Assembly: GCF_039621855.1 (NCBI RefSeq)
Contig: NZ_CP155071.1
Coordinates: forward strand, 2,356,001-2,420,000
Origin: Erwinia sp. HDF1-3R
GTDB lineage: Bacteria; Pseudomonadota; Gammaproteobacteria; Enterobacterales; Enterobacteriaceae
Direction of reading: 5' to 3'
DNA: 64,000 nucleotides
Shown here: one piece after another, positions 25,272 through 34,799 of the stretch
How positions within the stretch are numbered: the first letter of the stretch is position 1
How the letters are laid out: every line of letters begins with the position of its first letter
Notes under the pieces: generated by a model
Seen by the model: the letters and a program-made list of their open reading frames with translations, nothing else
What the model was told of the DNA's origin: nothing
The model's database searches: none
Position numbers and translations under genes: made by a program

Positions 25272-25937
25272 TTACGTCCGATGAAAGAGCAGCGGGGAGA
25301 TAAACGTCAGGGCGTCGTTGATTCGGGGGCGGATATCATACGCCGGAACAGGGGGCGTCAGTCCCAGCAGGATCTCCCGCAGAACGGGGGAGATAATCAG
25401 GGCCTGGAGCTGCTTAGCAGCATTCTGCGGCCAGTCAGGGTTGATAAAAGGCAGATGCTGAATGTGCTCAAACCACCTGTTCAGCAGCAGGCTTGCGTTT
25501 TCAATGCCCATCTCCTGATACATTCTCAGGAACTGCTGCTGCTTGCCCCTTTCGTTTTGCAGCAGCCTGAAGAGGGCGACAGATTCGGCAGATAGCGCCC
25601 GCTGCGCCAGCTCGGTAAAAAACAGGGTCAAAATGTGCACGGTCTGTTCGCGGCTTTGCGGGATGGCCAGGTCGGGGATAACCCGCGTGGAGGACCAGTC
25701 CACGATAATCCTCTCGATGAGGCTCTCTTTATCGGCGTAAAACCGGTAAAAGGTTTTTTTCGCCACTCTGGCGTTCCGGCAGATCTCATCCACGCTGACC
25801 CCCTCAACGCCTTTGGTTTGCAGCAGGTGAAAGGTGCTTTGCTGGATTTTGTTAATCAACGTCGCTTCGGGGACGGGCGGGCGACCCCGACGGGGGAGAT
25901 CGGTTTCTGTGGCTGTACTGAGTGGATGATTTTTCAT
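25272..25937 (-). CDS. TetR/AcrR-family regulator
   Basis: 221 aa. The N-terminal HTH (about residues 25-70) reads LINKIQQSTFHLLQTKGVEG, VSVDEICRNARVAKKTFYRF, YADKESLIERIIV, the standard TetR pattern. The C-terminal half is helical and variable. Start ATG 25937. It is followed on the same strand by the amidohydrolase and MFS genes, which it probably controls through the palindrome at 25142-25170. The ligand is unknown. Confidence 0.85.
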   Translation of the reverse strand: MKNHPLSTATETDLPRRGRPPVPEATLINKIQQSTFHLLQTKGVEGVSVDEICRNARVAKKTFYRFYADKESLIERIIVDWSSTRVIPDLAIPQSREQTVHILTLFFTELAQRALSAESVALFRLLQNERGKQQQFLRMYQEMGIENASLLLNRWFEHIQHLPFINPDWPQNAAKQLQALIISPVLREILLGLTPPVPAYDIRPRINDALTFISPLLFHRT

Positions 25938-25996
25938 GAGGGTATTCTAATGCTTCCCGGTAATTAATCCACTGGCTAAGGCCGACAGGGGCGCCG

Positions 25997-27886
25997 TCAC
26001 TCCTGCCACACCGCATCCCGTACTTTGATCGCCCGGGGCAGCAGGCCCAGCGCATAGAACCGATCGGCAATGGCCTGCTGCTGGCGAATAATGGTGAGAT
26101 CCATCCGGCGCGTCTGATGGCTGCGCCGACCCAGCGCACGGCCTACCGCCTCGGGAGCCAGGCCCAGCTCAGCCGCGAGCAGGTCGGCGGCGTCTGCGCG
26201 GTGTGCATCGATATAGCGGCCCGTCTGCTCAAGCGCGTCAATCAGTGCGTGAAGCAGGTCGGCGGAGTGGCGAATAAACTGCTGGTCGGCAAGATAGAAC
26301 TGATGGTTGCTGACCCGGCCTTCGCCGTTTGCCAAAACCCGCATCTGGCCGCTTTGCTCCGCATCGCTGAGTAGCGGGTCCCACATCATCCAGGCATCCA
26401 CCGCATGGCGATCGCTGGGCGTCAGCGGGTATTTCGGCGGGGCATAGACGATGCGGACATCCTCTGACGTCAGGCCCGCTTCATCAAGAATGTGCAGCAG
26501 CAGATAGTGGACGTTCGAGCCTTTGTTAACCGCCACCCGTTTTCCCTTCAGGTCGGCGAGGGTGCGAATGGGGCTGTCCCCGGTGACCAGCAGGGCAACG
26601 CTCTGCGGCGCGGCCGGCTCCCAGGCCACGTAGCGCAGCGCGCTGCTGGTGGACTGGGCAAAGATTGGCGGAACGTCACCGGTGGTGCCGAAATCAATTT
26701 CATGATTTTCCAGGGCATACAGCAGCTGCGGCCCGGCGGGAAACTCACTCCACAGCACGCTGACGCCCTGGTCGGCAAACTGCGCCTCCAGCGACTGGCG
26801 GGCTTTGAGAATGCCGAGGTTGCCAAACTTCTGATAGCCAATACGCAGCTCGCGTTCGCTATCTTCCGTCGGGGCGGATGTTCGCACGCCACCTGTGGCC
26901 AGGCTGCGCCGGGGTTTGATCAGGCCGAGGTGCCCGAGGTGGGTGCGTAGCGTATTGCGACTGATCCCCAGCAGGGCGGCGGTTTGCATCTGGTTGCCCT
27001 GGCTGAGTTCAAAGGCGTTGCGCACCAGGGATTCGATTACCCGTGGATAGAGAGGGCCGTTATTCTCGCGCAGCTGCTGGCGCAGGAAGCGGTCGAGATC
27101 TTCTTCCTCATCCGGCAACGCCGCGCCGCTCACCGGGCCGAGGCGCAGCTGACGCGGTGTAATAAGCGGCTCCCGGCTGAGCAGGACCGCATTGTGCAGG
27201 GTATTTTCCAGCTCGCGGATATTCCCCGGCCAGGACCAGGACATCAGCGTAGCCAGCGATTCGTCGCTCAGACGCAGCAGTGGACGACCAAGACGCCGCG
27301 CGTAGAGGGCCAGAAAATGGCTGGCCAGCACCGGAATATCCTCGCGTCGCTGGCGCAGCGGTGGCAGGGTGACGGCGGCGACGTTAAGTCGGTAGTAAAG
27401 GTCTTCGCGAAAGCGGCGTTCGCGAATAGCGCTGGCCAGATCGACATGGGTGGCCGCCACCACCCGCACGTTAACCCTGACCGGGCGACGCGACCCGACG
27501 CGGGTCACCTCACGTTCCTGGAGCACCCGCAGCAGTTTCACCTGGAGCGGCAGGCTCAGCTCGCCAATCTCATCCAGCAGCAGCGTACCGCCCTCGGCGG
27601 CCTCAAACCAGCCCTGATGGCGCTCAGCCGCACCGGTAAACGCGCCTTTCTCATGACCGAACAGCTCCGACTCCGCCAGACTCTCGGTCAGCGCGCCGCA
27701 GTTAACCGCCAGAAAGGGCTGCTGGCGACGGGGGCTGTGGTGGTGCAGATAGCGTGCCACCACCTCTTTTCCCGTGCCGGTTTCGCCGACGATAAGCACC
27801 GTGGCGTCGGTGGGGGCCAGACGGTCCAGTACGCTCTGAAACGCAATCGAGGCGGGATCGATCAGGTCCGGGCCGGGGTTATGCAT
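25997..27886 (-). CDS. Sigma-54 activator (SfnR-like AAA+/Fis) fused to a cytoplasmic SsuA-like sensor domain
   Basis: 629 aa. Residues about 10-245 are an AAA+ sigma-54 activator: Walker A GETGTGKE (34-41), sigma-54 contact loop GAFTGA (81-86), Walker [12 protein letters not shown] (99-109), arginine-finger region [12 protein letters not shown] and [12 protein letters not shown]. Residues about 285-322 are a Fis-type HTH ([18 protein letters not shown]). After a short linker, about 345-629 form a complete SsuA-like binding domain ([68 protein letters not shown]), colinear with the exported SsuA-like protein at 21701-22648 but with no signal peptide. Start ATG 27886 has AGGAG upstream; the frame extends to 27979 without family support. 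SfnR itself lacks a sensor domain, so the fusion probably adds ligand control. Confidence 0.92.
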   Translation of the reverse strand: MHNPGPDLIDPASIAFQSVLDRLAPTDATVLIVGETGTGKEVVARYLHHHSPRRQQPFLAVNCGALTESLAESELFGHEKGAFTGAAERHQGWFEAAEGGTLLLDEIGELSLPLQVKLLRVLQEREVTRVGSRRPVRVNVRVVAATHVDLASAIRERRFREDLYYRLNVAAVTLPPLRQRREDIPVLASHFLALYARRLGRPLLRLSDESLATLMSWSWPGNIRELENTLHNAVLLSREPLITPRQLRLGPVSGAALPDEEEDLDRFLRQQLRENNGPLYPRVIESLVRNAFELSQGNQMQTAALLGISRNTLRTHLGHLGLIKPRRSLATGGVRTSAPTEDSERELRIGYQKFGNLGILKARQSLEAQFADQGVSVLWSEFPAGPQLLYALENHEIDFGTTGDVPPIFAQSTSSALRYVAWEPAAPQSVALLVTGDSPIRTLADLKGKRVAVNKGSNVHYLLLHILDEAGLTSEDVRIVYAPPKYPLTPSDRHAVDAWMMWDPLLSDAEQSGQMRVLANGEGRVSNHQFYLADQQFIRHSADLLHALIDALEQTGRYIDAHRADAADLLAAELGLAPEAVGRALGRRSHQTRRMDLTIIRQQQAIADRFYALGLLPRAIKVRDAVWQE

Positions 27887-27961
27887 GCGATTCTCCTGCG
27901 GTTTAACGAAAAGCCACGATACCTGCTGTTGGAAAATGAGACGAGGGGAAAGGCGTCCGTT

Positions 27962-28012
27962 TTGCTGCCAATGCAGCAATTTATGCCCGGCCGCTGCTGC
28001 ATTTGCAGCAGC
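27962..28012. promoter_or_regulatory. Paired palindromic enhancer sites (UAS) for the sigma-54 activator
   Basis: Two palindromes share the core TGCTGC-N4-GCAGCA: site 1 at 27962-27979 (TTGCTGC-CAAT-GCAGCAA) and site 2 at 27993-28012 (GCTGCTGCA-TT-TGCAGCAGC). Their centres are 32 bp apart, about three helical turns. They lie at roughly -130 and -98 from the predicted sigma-54 start site and 76-126 bp upstream of the activator's own ATG, as expected for enhancer sites of an adjacent bacterial enhancer-binding protein. Confidence 0.8.
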
Positions 28013-28074
28013 CTGTCCCGTAGCGATAAAAAGATAAACAATTGAAAATAATCAATTTTTATTGATTTAAAATC

Positions 28075-28090
28075 TGGCATGCATCCTGCT
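28075..28090 (+). promoter_or_regulatory. Sigma-54 (-24/-12) promoter of the ssuD-sfnG operon
   Basis: TGGCATGCATCCTGCT has GG and GC exactly ten bases apart and matches TGGCAC-N5-TTGCW at all but two positions (C to T in the -24 box, T to C in the -12 box). The predicted transcription start near 28101 leaves a leader of about 59 bases before the ATG at 28160. Confidence 0.78.
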
Positions 28091-28159
28091 AAGTTCTTTA
28101 TAACCTAATGAGCATAATCTATGAAATAAATTCAGATATCGTTATATAGGAAAGTGATA

Positions 28160-29326
28160 ATGAGCGACGCAACGCAGGAAAAGATCAACGTATTCTGGTT
28201 TCTGCCGACCCACGGCGATGGACGCTATCTGGGCACCACAGAAGGGGGGCGGGCGGTGGATCTGCCTTATTTGCAACAGGTTGCGCTGGCAGCAGACAAC
28301 CTGGGCTATTACGGCGTACTGATCCCGACCGGGAAAAGCTGCGAGGATTCCTGGCTGGTGGCCTCGGCGCTGGCACCAATAACCAAACGCCTGCGCTATC
28401 TGGTTGCGGTTCGTCCTGGCCTCCAGCCGCCGAGCCTGGCCGCCCGTATGGCGGCGACCCTGGATCGTCTCTCGGAGGGGCGGCTGCTGATCAATGTGGT
28501 AACGGGCGGCGATCCGGTTGAGAACAAGGGCGACGGCATCTTTCTGACGCATGCTGAACGCTATCAGGTCACGCGCGAATTCCTGACGGTCTACTCCCGC
28601 CTGCTGAAGGGGGAGAAAGTCGATTTTGCTGGCGACCATATTCGCGTGGAGGGCGCTGAGGTGCTGTTTCCACCGGTGCAGCAGGACGGGCCGCCGCTCT
28701 ACTTTGGCGGCTCCTCTGATGAAGCCATTGAGGTGGCGGCCAGCCAGGTCGATACCTACCTGACCTGGGGGGAGCCGCCCGATCAGGTTGCTGCGAAGCT
28801 GGCGGTGGTGCGTCAGCGTGCAGAGGCGCGCGGACGGACGCTCTCCTATGGCATTCGTCTGCACGTGATCGTCCGCGAAACGGAAGAGGAGGCGTGGGCG
28901 GCAGCCGATCGGCTTATTGCGCATCTTGACGATGACACCATCGCCGCGGCGCAGAAGATTTTCTCACGGATGGACTCCACCGGTCAGGCAAGAATGAGCG
29001 CGTTACATCAGGGCTCGCGCGAGGGGCTGCGCATCGCACCCAATCTGTGGGCCGGCGTCGGTCTGGTTCGGGGGGGAGCAGGTACGGCGCTGGTCGGCAA
29101 TCCGCAGCAGGTCGCCGAGCGCATCCGCGAGTATCAGGCGCTGGGTATTGAGAACTTTATCTTTTCCGGCTATCCCCACCTGGAGGAGGCGCATCGTTTT
29201 GCCGAACTGGTGATGCCGCTACTGCCGCTCAGCGGGAAGAGCGATCGGCCACAGCAGACCCTGAACACCGGACCCTTTGGTGAAACCATCGGCGGCGATC
29301 GCCGTCCGCAAAAACCACAACAGTGA
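28160..29326 (+). CDS. ssuD: FMNH2-dependent alkanesulfonate monooxygenase (SsuD/MsuD type)
   Basis: 388 aa (E. coli SsuD 381). Conserved features: [18 protein letters not shown] near the N-terminus, GKSCEDSW (active-site Cys), [33 protein letters not shown], and the Arg-His pair in [26 protein letters not shown] holds the mobile-loop Arg. ATG 28160 has TAGGAAAG upstream. It cleaves C-S bonds of alkanesulfonates (or methanesulfonate, as MsuD) to sulfite and aldehyde. First gene of a six-gene operon behind a sigma-54 promoter. No dedicated flavin reductase gene is visible in the window. Confidence 0.92.
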   Translation: MSDATQEKINVFWFLPTHGDGRYLGTTEGGRAVDLPYLQQVALAADNLGYYGVLIPTGKSCEDSWLVASALAPITKRLRYLVAVRPGLQPPSLAARMAATLDRLSEGRLLINVVTGGDPVENKGDGIFLTHAERYQVTREFLTVYSRLLKGEKVDFAGDHIRVEGAEVLFPPVQQDGPPLYFGGSSDEAIEVAASQVDTYLTWGEPPDQVAAKLAVVRQRAEARGRTLSYGIRLHVIVRETEEEAWAAADRLIAHLDDDTIAAAQKIFSRMDSTGQARMSALHQGSREGLRIAPNLWAGVGLVRGGAGTALVGNPQQVAERIREYQALGIENFIFSGYPHLEEAHRFAELVMPLLPLSGKSDRPQQTLNTGPFGETIGGDRRPQKPQQ

Positions 29327-29335
29327 GGTTTAAGC

Positions 29336-30427
29336 ATGACCCGTCAACCGATTAAATTTGCCTACTGGGTGCCTAACGTCTCGGGCGGCCTGGTGATCAG
29401 CCAGATCCCGCAGCGTACCAGCTGGGATTTCGACTACAACCGGAAACTCGCCCAGACTGCCGAGCGCGTCGGCTTTGAATACGCCCTGACGCAGATCCGC
29501 TTTACGGCGGGCTATGGGGCGGACAATCAGCATGAGTCGGTGACCTTTTCTCAGGCGCTGCTCGGGGCGACTGAACGGCTTAAGGTGATTGCCGCGCTGC
29601 TTCCCGGCCCGTGGAATCCCACGCTGGCGGCGAAGCAAATCGCCACCATCAGCCACCTCTCTTCGGCGCGCATTGCGGTGAATATCGTCAGCGGCTGGTT
29701 CCGGGGAGAATTCAAAGCCATTGGCGAGCCGTGGCTGGATCACGAAGAGCGCTATCTGCGGTCGGAAGAGTTTATTCGCTGCCTGCAAGGGATCTGGCAG
29801 GAGGAGAGCTTTACCTTTGCCGGTGATTTCTACCGCTACCGCGATTACTCGCTTAAACCGAAGCCGCTGCAGCCTCTGCCGGAAATCTTCCAGGGGGGAA
29901 GCTCACGCGCCGCCCGCGATATGGCCGCCCGGGTGTCTGACTGGTACTTTACTAACGGCAATACGCTGGAAGGCGTTCGTCAGCAGGTGGTGGATATTCA
30001 GCAGAAAGCGGCTGAAAACCAGCATAGCGTCAGGATTGGCGTTAATGGCTTTGTGATTGCCCGCGACAGCGAGCAGGAGGCGCATCAGGTGCTGCGTCAG
30101 ATCGTGGAGCAGGCCAACCCCGACGCGGTAAAGGGCTTTCAGCACGAGGTGAAAAATGCCGGTAGCGCATCGCCGGAAGGTGAGGGCAACTGGGCCAACT
30201 CGACGCTGGAGGATCTGGTGCAGTATAACGACGGATTCAAAACCAATCTGATTGGCACGCCGCGTCAGATTGCCGAACGTATCATCGAACTGCATCAGGC
30301 CGGGGTGGATCTGCTGCTGCTGGGCTTTCTGCACTGTCAGGAAGAGGTGGAATATTTTGGCCGTGAGGTGATCCCGCTGGTACGCGAACTGGAGCGGCAG
30401 CTGCAACCGGAGCTCAGTCATGGCTGA
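29336..30427 (+). CDS. sfnG: Dimethylsulfone monooxygenase SfnG
   Basis: 363 aa, the same length as Pseudomonas SfnG. Highly characteristic stretches: IKFAYWVPNVSGGLVISQI, QIRFTAGYGADNQHESVTFS, RIAVNIVSGWFRGEFKAIGE, EIFQGGSSRAARDMAARVSD and SPEGEGNWANSTLEDLVQYN. It uses FMNH2 and O2 to turn dimethylsulfone into methanesulfinate, which reaches methanesulfonate and is then desulfonated by an SsuD/MsuD enzyme. Its position right after the ssuD-like gene and beside an SfnR-like sigma-54 regulator supports this route. It overlaps the next gene by 8 bp. Confidence 0.93.
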   Translation: MTRQPIKFAYWVPNVSGGLVISQIPQRTSWDFDYNRKLAQTAERVGFEYALTQIRFTAGYGADNQHESVTFSQALLGATERLKVIAALLPGPWNPTLAAKQIATISHLSSARIAVNIVSGWFRGEFKAIGEPWLDHEERYLRSEEFIRCLQGIWQEESFTFAGDFYRYRDYSLKPKPLQPLPEIFQGGSSRAARDMAARVSDWYFTNGNTLEGVRQQVVDIQQKAAENQHSVRIGVNGFVIARDSEQEAHQVLRQIVEQANPDAVKGFQHEVKNAGSASPEGEGNWANSTLEDLVQYNDGFKTNLIGTPRQIAERIIELHQAGVDLLLLGFLHCQEEVEYFGREVIPLVRELERQLQPELSHG

Positions 30428-31832
30428 AAGAGAGATTGTTATCGTCGGCGGCGGCTTTACCGGGACCGCGCTGGCTATTCATCTGGCCCGGCTCGGTCAC
30501 GCCGGGCTGAGGGTGACGGTAATCGAGCCTCGCGAACGTCTGGGGCAGGGGGTGGCCTACAGCACGGACGATCCGACGCACCGCATTAACGTGCCCGCAT
30601 CGCGCATGCAGCTGTCGGCGGAGGAAGAAGGGGCATTTGACCGCTGGTATCGCGCCTCGGACGCCTTTATTGCCGATCCGGATGCGCAGTGGTCCGACGG
30701 CAGCGTCTATCCGCAGCGGAGTCAGTTTGGCCGCTACATTGCTGCACAGTTTGACCACCAGGCAGAACACGCTCCGGTCAGGCTGGTTCACGTTCGCGAT
30801 CGTGCCGTTGCGCTGGATAACGGCGTGGTGGTGACCGCCTCCGGGGAGCGCTATCGGGCGGATGAGCTGGTACTGGCGATCAGCCATCCCCCGCCGGCAT
30901 TGCCGAAAGTTCTGACCAGGTCGCTGAGCGGCCATCGTGGGGTTATCGCTAATCCCTGGCAGCAGGACGCGCTGGCGCGGGTTGGCAAAGAGGAGCAGGT
31001 AGCCATTATGGGGAGCGGGCTGACCATGTCGGATGTGGTCGCCTCGCTGCATCGTCAGGGGCATCGGGGGAAGATTACCGTCTTCTCACGGCGGGGACAG
31101 CTGCCGCGCGACAACCTCAGCGGCACCTGGGATGCCAGACCGCTCGATTATCAGCAGTCGCCGACTACCGTGCGCGGCTGGCTGCGGCGGATCCGCCGGG
31201 AGGTGGCCCTGGGGGCAAAGGAGAATCTGCCGTGGCAGCGGGTGCTGGATGATATCCGCCTCAACGGACAGCGCATCTGGCAGCAGCTACCGCTGAAGGA
31301 GCAGCAGCGTTTCCTGCGCCATCTGCGCCCGTGGTGGGATGTTCATCGCTACCGCCTCGCCCCCCAGGTTAGCGCGGTGCTTGAGCTGCTGCAAATCAGT
31401 GGGCAGCTGACTGTCCTGGCGGCGCGGCTGGAACGGGTTGAGCGTAAAGGATCGACATTAGCGCTGACGCTTGCCCGCCGCGACGGCACTCAGCAGACGC
31501 TGCTGGCCGACCGGCTGATTATTACTACCGGCCCGGCACAGGGTGCACTGCTCAATAGCGATGCGCTGCTGAGCCAGCTGGCGGCAGAAGGCGTGATTCA
31601 GGCCGATCCGCTGGCGCTTGGGATCCGGGTCGATGACGCTTCCCGAACGGTCAATGCACAGGGGCAGAGCAATGCCCATCTGTGGGTGGCGGGTCCCGCC
31701 GCGCGAGGGCATTTTGGCGAGCTGATGGGGCTGCCCCAGGTTGCCGAACATGCCGTGTTTATCGCGCATCAGCTGCTCGGTATCACCTCCAGCCCTCAGC
31801 AGGAGCGATGTCCCGCCTCGCTAACAAACTGA
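30420..31832 (+). CDS. FAD/NAD(P)-binding protein in the sulfone operon
   Basis: 470 aa. N-terminal FAD motif EIVIVGGGFTGTALAIHLAR with an acidic strand end (VTVIEPRE), then GQGVAYSTDDPTHRINVPAS, and a second dinucleotide motif at QVAIMGSGLTMSDVVASLH. These match the FAD-NAD(P)-binding (NAD_binding_9) family of lone flavoproteins. Translation is coupled to sfnG by an 8-bp overlap. It could supply reduced flavin or oxidise an intermediate, but no such role is established for this family. Unlike the other operon members it is not a known sulfur-assimilation enzyme. Confidence 0.8.
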   Translation: MAEREIVIVGGGFTGTALAIHLARLGHAGLRVTVIEPRERLGQGVAYSTDDPTHRINVPASRMQLSAEEEGAFDRWYRASDAFIADPDAQWSDGSVYPQRSQFGRYIAAQFDHQAEHAPVRLVHVRDRAVALDNGVVVTASGERYRADELVLAISHPPPALPKVLTRSLSGHRGVIANPWQQDALARVGKEEQVAIMGSGLTMSDVVASLHRQGHRGKITVFSRRGQLPRDNLSGTWDARPLDYQQSPTTVRGWLRRIRREVALGAKENLPWQRVLDDIRLNGQRIWQQLPLKEQQRFLRHLRPWWDVHRYRLAPQVSAVLELLQISGQLTVLAARLERVERKGSTLALTLARRDGTQQTLLADRLIITTGPAQGALLNSDALLSQLAAEGVIQADPLALGIRVDDASRTVNAQGQSNAHLWVAGPAARGHFGELMGLPQVAEHAVFIAHQLLGITSSPQQERCPASLTN

Positions 31833-31901
31833 TTTATTCCCCTTTACACCTTGTTAATACGGACGGCCTGCCGCTGGCCATGTCTGACCGTGGAGTGTGC
31901 T

Positions 31902-33326
31902 ATGTCTTTGCAACGCGAAATACGCCTGAATGCTTTTGATATGAACTGTGTCGGTCATCAGTCGCCTGGCCTGTGGATGCATCCGCGCGACCGTTCCTGG
32001 CAATACAAGGATCTGGACTACTGGACCGATCTGGCGCGCCTGCTTGAGCGTGGCAGGTTTGACGGACTGTTTATCGCCGACGTGCTGGGCGTCTATGACG
32101 TGCTCAACGGTAATAACGATGCCGCCCTGCGTCATGCCACGCAGGTGCCGGTTAACGATCCGCTCGCACTGATCACCCCGATGGCGATGGTGACGGAAAA
32201 TCTGGGGTTTGGTCTGACGGCTTCCCTGTCGTTTGAGCATCCCTATCCCTTTGCCCGCCGTCTCTCCACGCTCGATCATCTGACTAAGGGCCGTATCGGC
32301 TGGAATATTGTGACCTCCTATCTGGAGAGCGGTGCGAAGAATATCGGCTATCAGGCGCAGACCGATCACGATGCCCGCTACGATTATGCCGATGAGTATC
32401 TGGCGGTGGTCTATAAACTGCTGGAAGGCAGCTGGGAAGAGGGGGCGGTGATACGTGACCGCCAGCGGGGTATTTTCAGCGATCCCGCCCGGATCCATCC
32501 CATTAATCATCAGGGGACCTTTTTCCAGGTGCCCGGCATCCATCTGTGTGAACCCTCACCGCAGCGTACGCCGGTGCTTTATCAGGCCGGGGCATCCAGT
32601 CGGGGTAAACAGTTTGCCGCTGAACATGCCGAATGCGTCTTTGTCGCCGCGCCGTCAAAAGTGCTGCTGAAAAAGACCGTTGCTGACATTCGTCGTCGTG
32701 CAGCCGAAGCGGGACGTGACCCGCGCAGCGTGCTGATTTTTAATTTGCAAACGGTGATTGTGGCCGACACGGATCGCGCCGCGCAGGCTAAATGGCAGGA
32801 GTACAAGGGCTACGTCAGTTATGAAGGGGCGCTGGCGCTGATTTCAGGCTGGACCGGTATTGATTTTGGCCAGTACGCGCCGGATCAGGTGCTGAAAAAT
32901 CTGCATACCAACGCCATTCAGTCGGCGGTGGAAACCTTCTCCACCGCCGATCCCAACCGACAGTGGACGGTACAGGCGCTGGCCGACTGGGTTGGGATCG
33001 GCGGTTTCGGTCCGCTGCTGGTGGGCAGTGCGGAAACGGTGGCGGATGAACTGCAGGCGTGGGTAGAGGAGACCGACGTCGATGGTTTTAACCTGGCCTA
33101 TGCGGTGACACATGAAACCTTTACCGACGTGGTGGAGCTGCTGGTGCCCGAGCTGCAAAAGCGCGGCGTGTATAAGCAGGATTACCGGCCAGGCACGCTG
33201 CGGGAAAAGCTGTTCGGGCAGGGCCCCCGGCTGGTGGCACCGCATCCCGGCGCCGGCTACCGTCATCCTTCCCGCGAACCCGCGCAGGCGGAGTTCGCGA
33301 CGGCTACCGGCAACCTGCATGAATAA
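31902..33326 (+). CDS. NtaA/SnaA/DszA-family flavin monooxygenase
   Basis: 474 aa. Family segments: IRLNAFDMNCVGHQSPGLWM, FIADVLGVYDVLNGNNDAAL, LTASLSFEHPYPFARRLSTL, GRIGWNIVTSYLESGAKNIG, VLYQAGASSRGKQFAAEHAE and GFNLAYAVTHETFTDVVELL. ATG 31902 is preferred over the longer frame from 31851, with GGAG six bases before it. It fits enzymes that oxidise sulfides, sulfones or chelators with FMNH2 (DszA, DmoA, NtaA). In this operon it probably takes dimethylsulfide or an aryl/alkyl sulfone. The substrate is inferred. Confidence 0.87.
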   Translation: MSLQREIRLNAFDMNCVGHQSPGLWMHPRDRSWQYKDLDYWTDLARLLERGRFDGLFIADVLGVYDVLNGNNDAALRHATQVPVNDPLALITPMAMVTENLGFGLTASLSFEHPYPFARRLSTLDHLTKGRIGWNIVTSYLESGAKNIGYQAQTDHDARYDYADEYLAVVYKLLEGSWEEGAVIRDRQRGIFSDPARIHPINHQGTFFQVPGIHLCEPSPQRTPVLYQAGASSRGKQFAAEHAECVFVAAPSKVLLKKTVADIRRRAAEAGRDPRSVLIFNLQTVIVADTDRAAQAKWQEYKGYVSYEGALALISGWTGIDFGQYAPDQVLKNLHTNAIQSAVETFSTADPNRQWTVQALADWVGIGGFGPLLVGSAETVADELQAWVEETDVDGFNLAYAVTHETFTDVVELLVPELQKRGVYKQDYRPGTLREKLFGQGPRLVAPHPGAGYRHPSREPAQAEFATATGNLHE

Positions 33327-33341
33327 CTCAGGGAGGTCTGA

Positions 33342-34799
33342 ATGAGCACGCTCAATATTGACGATACCCTCGCGCCACCCTCTTCGACACCGGTCAGTTC
33401 GGTTAGCGATGTGGCGCGGTTGATCAACAACAGCGCGCATAAGAACAGCTATGCCCGCTGGATCGTCTTTCTGGCGCTGGGTGGCGTTTTCCTGGATGCC
33501 TACGATCTCACCACGCTCTCTTACGGCATTGACGACGTGGTGAAAGAGTTCGGCCTGACGCCAGCGCTAACCGGGCTGGTGACCTCATCGATCATGATCG
33601 GCACCATCGCAGGTAACCTGATCGGCGGCTGGCTGACGGACAAATATGGCCGCTATACGGTGTTTATGGCCGATATGCTGTTTTTTGTGGTTTCCGCCAT
33701 TGCCGCCGGACTGGCGCCCAATGTCTGGGTACTGATTGGGGCGCGTTTTCTGATGGGCATCGGAGTCGGCATCGATCTCCCGGTAGCGATGGCCTACCTG
33801 GCCGAATTCTCTAAGTTTACGGGGAAAAGTAACAAGGCGAGTCGGCTGGCGGCCTGGTGCCCGATGTGGTACGCCGCCTCCTCGGTCTGCTTTCTGATCG
33901 TTTTCGCGCTCTGGTTCCTGTTGCCTGCCGGGCACGCTAACTGGCTGTGGCGCGCCTCGCTGCTGTTTGGCGCAGTCCCCGCGCTGCTGATCATTGCCGT
34001 ACGCAGCAAATTTATGAATGAGTCACCGCTGTGGGCGGCGAAGCAGGGCGATTTAACCGGGGCTGCACGCATTCTGCGTCAGGCTTACGGCATCAATGCC
34101 CATGCGCAGGAAACGGGCCAGCGGGTGGACGAGGAGCGCGCGCGCCAGGCAGGCAGCTTCCGACTGCTGTTTCAAAAACCCTGGCGTGAGCGAACCCTGG
34201 TGACGGCGGTAATGAATATCTGTATTTCATTTGAATACACCGCCATCGCTTTCTTTCTGCCCTCTATCCTGGCCCGCTTTCTGGGTGCAGGGGTGTTTGA
34301 GACGATCTCGGCCTCACTGGGGCTCAACGCGCTGTTTGCTTTTACCGGCGGCCTGTTGGGGATGCGTCTGGCATGGAAGTTTCAATCACGTCATGTGGCC
34401 ATATCCGGTTTTGCCCTGCAATTTATCGCACTGATTTCACTGGCGCTGGTCGGGCATCCGCAGGCGGCGGCCGGGGTAGTCTTTGCCATTCTGATGCTGG
34501 GGCTGTGGCTGTTTGCCGAAGGCTTTGGCCCTGGCGCCCAGATGATGATCTATCCGGCGCTCGCTTACCCAACCCATATTCGCGCCACCGGCGTGGGATT
34601 CGGGCGTTCGCTCTCCGGCATCGGCAGCGCGCTGGCGCTGTTTATCCTGCCCATACTGCAGGCCGCTTACGGCACTAATATGTTCTGGATTGTTTCGCTG
34701 GCCGCCATTATCCCGATCTTCTTCCTACTCATCATTCGTTACGAACCGACCCGTCAGGATATCGATGACCTGAACGACACAGGAGAACACCATGTCTGA
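33342..34799 (+). CDS. MFS transporter of the sulfone/sulfonate operon
   Basis: 485 aa, about twelve membrane helices, with sugar/aromatic-acid-porter motifs: GNLIGGWLTDKYGRYTVF (loop 2-3, D-R/K-x-G-R), FLMGIGVGIDLPVAMAYLAE, and RATGVGFGRSLSGIGSALAL. The long central loop and the N-terminal 35 polar residues are normal for the family. Start ATG 33342 follows GGGAGGTCTGA. It overlaps the next gene by 8 bp. It is the only transporter in the operon and should import the oxidised organosulfur substrate. Confidence 0.87.
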   Translation: MSTLNIDDTLAPPSSTPVSSVSDVARLINNSAHKNSYARWIVFLALGGVFLDAYDLTTLSYGIDDVVKEFGLTPALTGLVTSSIMIGTIAGNLIGGWLTDKYGRYTVFMADMLFFVVSAIAAGLAPNVWVLIGARFLMGIGVGIDLPVAMAYLAEFSKFTGKSNKASRLAAWCPMWYAASSVCFLIVFALWFLLPAGHANWLWRASLLFGAVPALLIIAVRSKFMNESPLWAAKQGDLTGAARILRQAYGINAHAQETGQRVDEERARQAGSFRLLFQKPWRERTLVTAVMNICISFEYTAIAFFLPSILARFLGAGVFETISASLGLNALFAFTGGLLGMRLAWKFQSRHVAISGFALQFIALISLALVGHPQAAAGVVFAILMLGLWLFAEGFGPGAQMMIYPALAYPTHIRATGVGFGRSLSGIGSALALFILPILQAAYGTNMFWIVSLAAIIPIFFLLIIRYEPTRQDIDDLNDTGEHHV

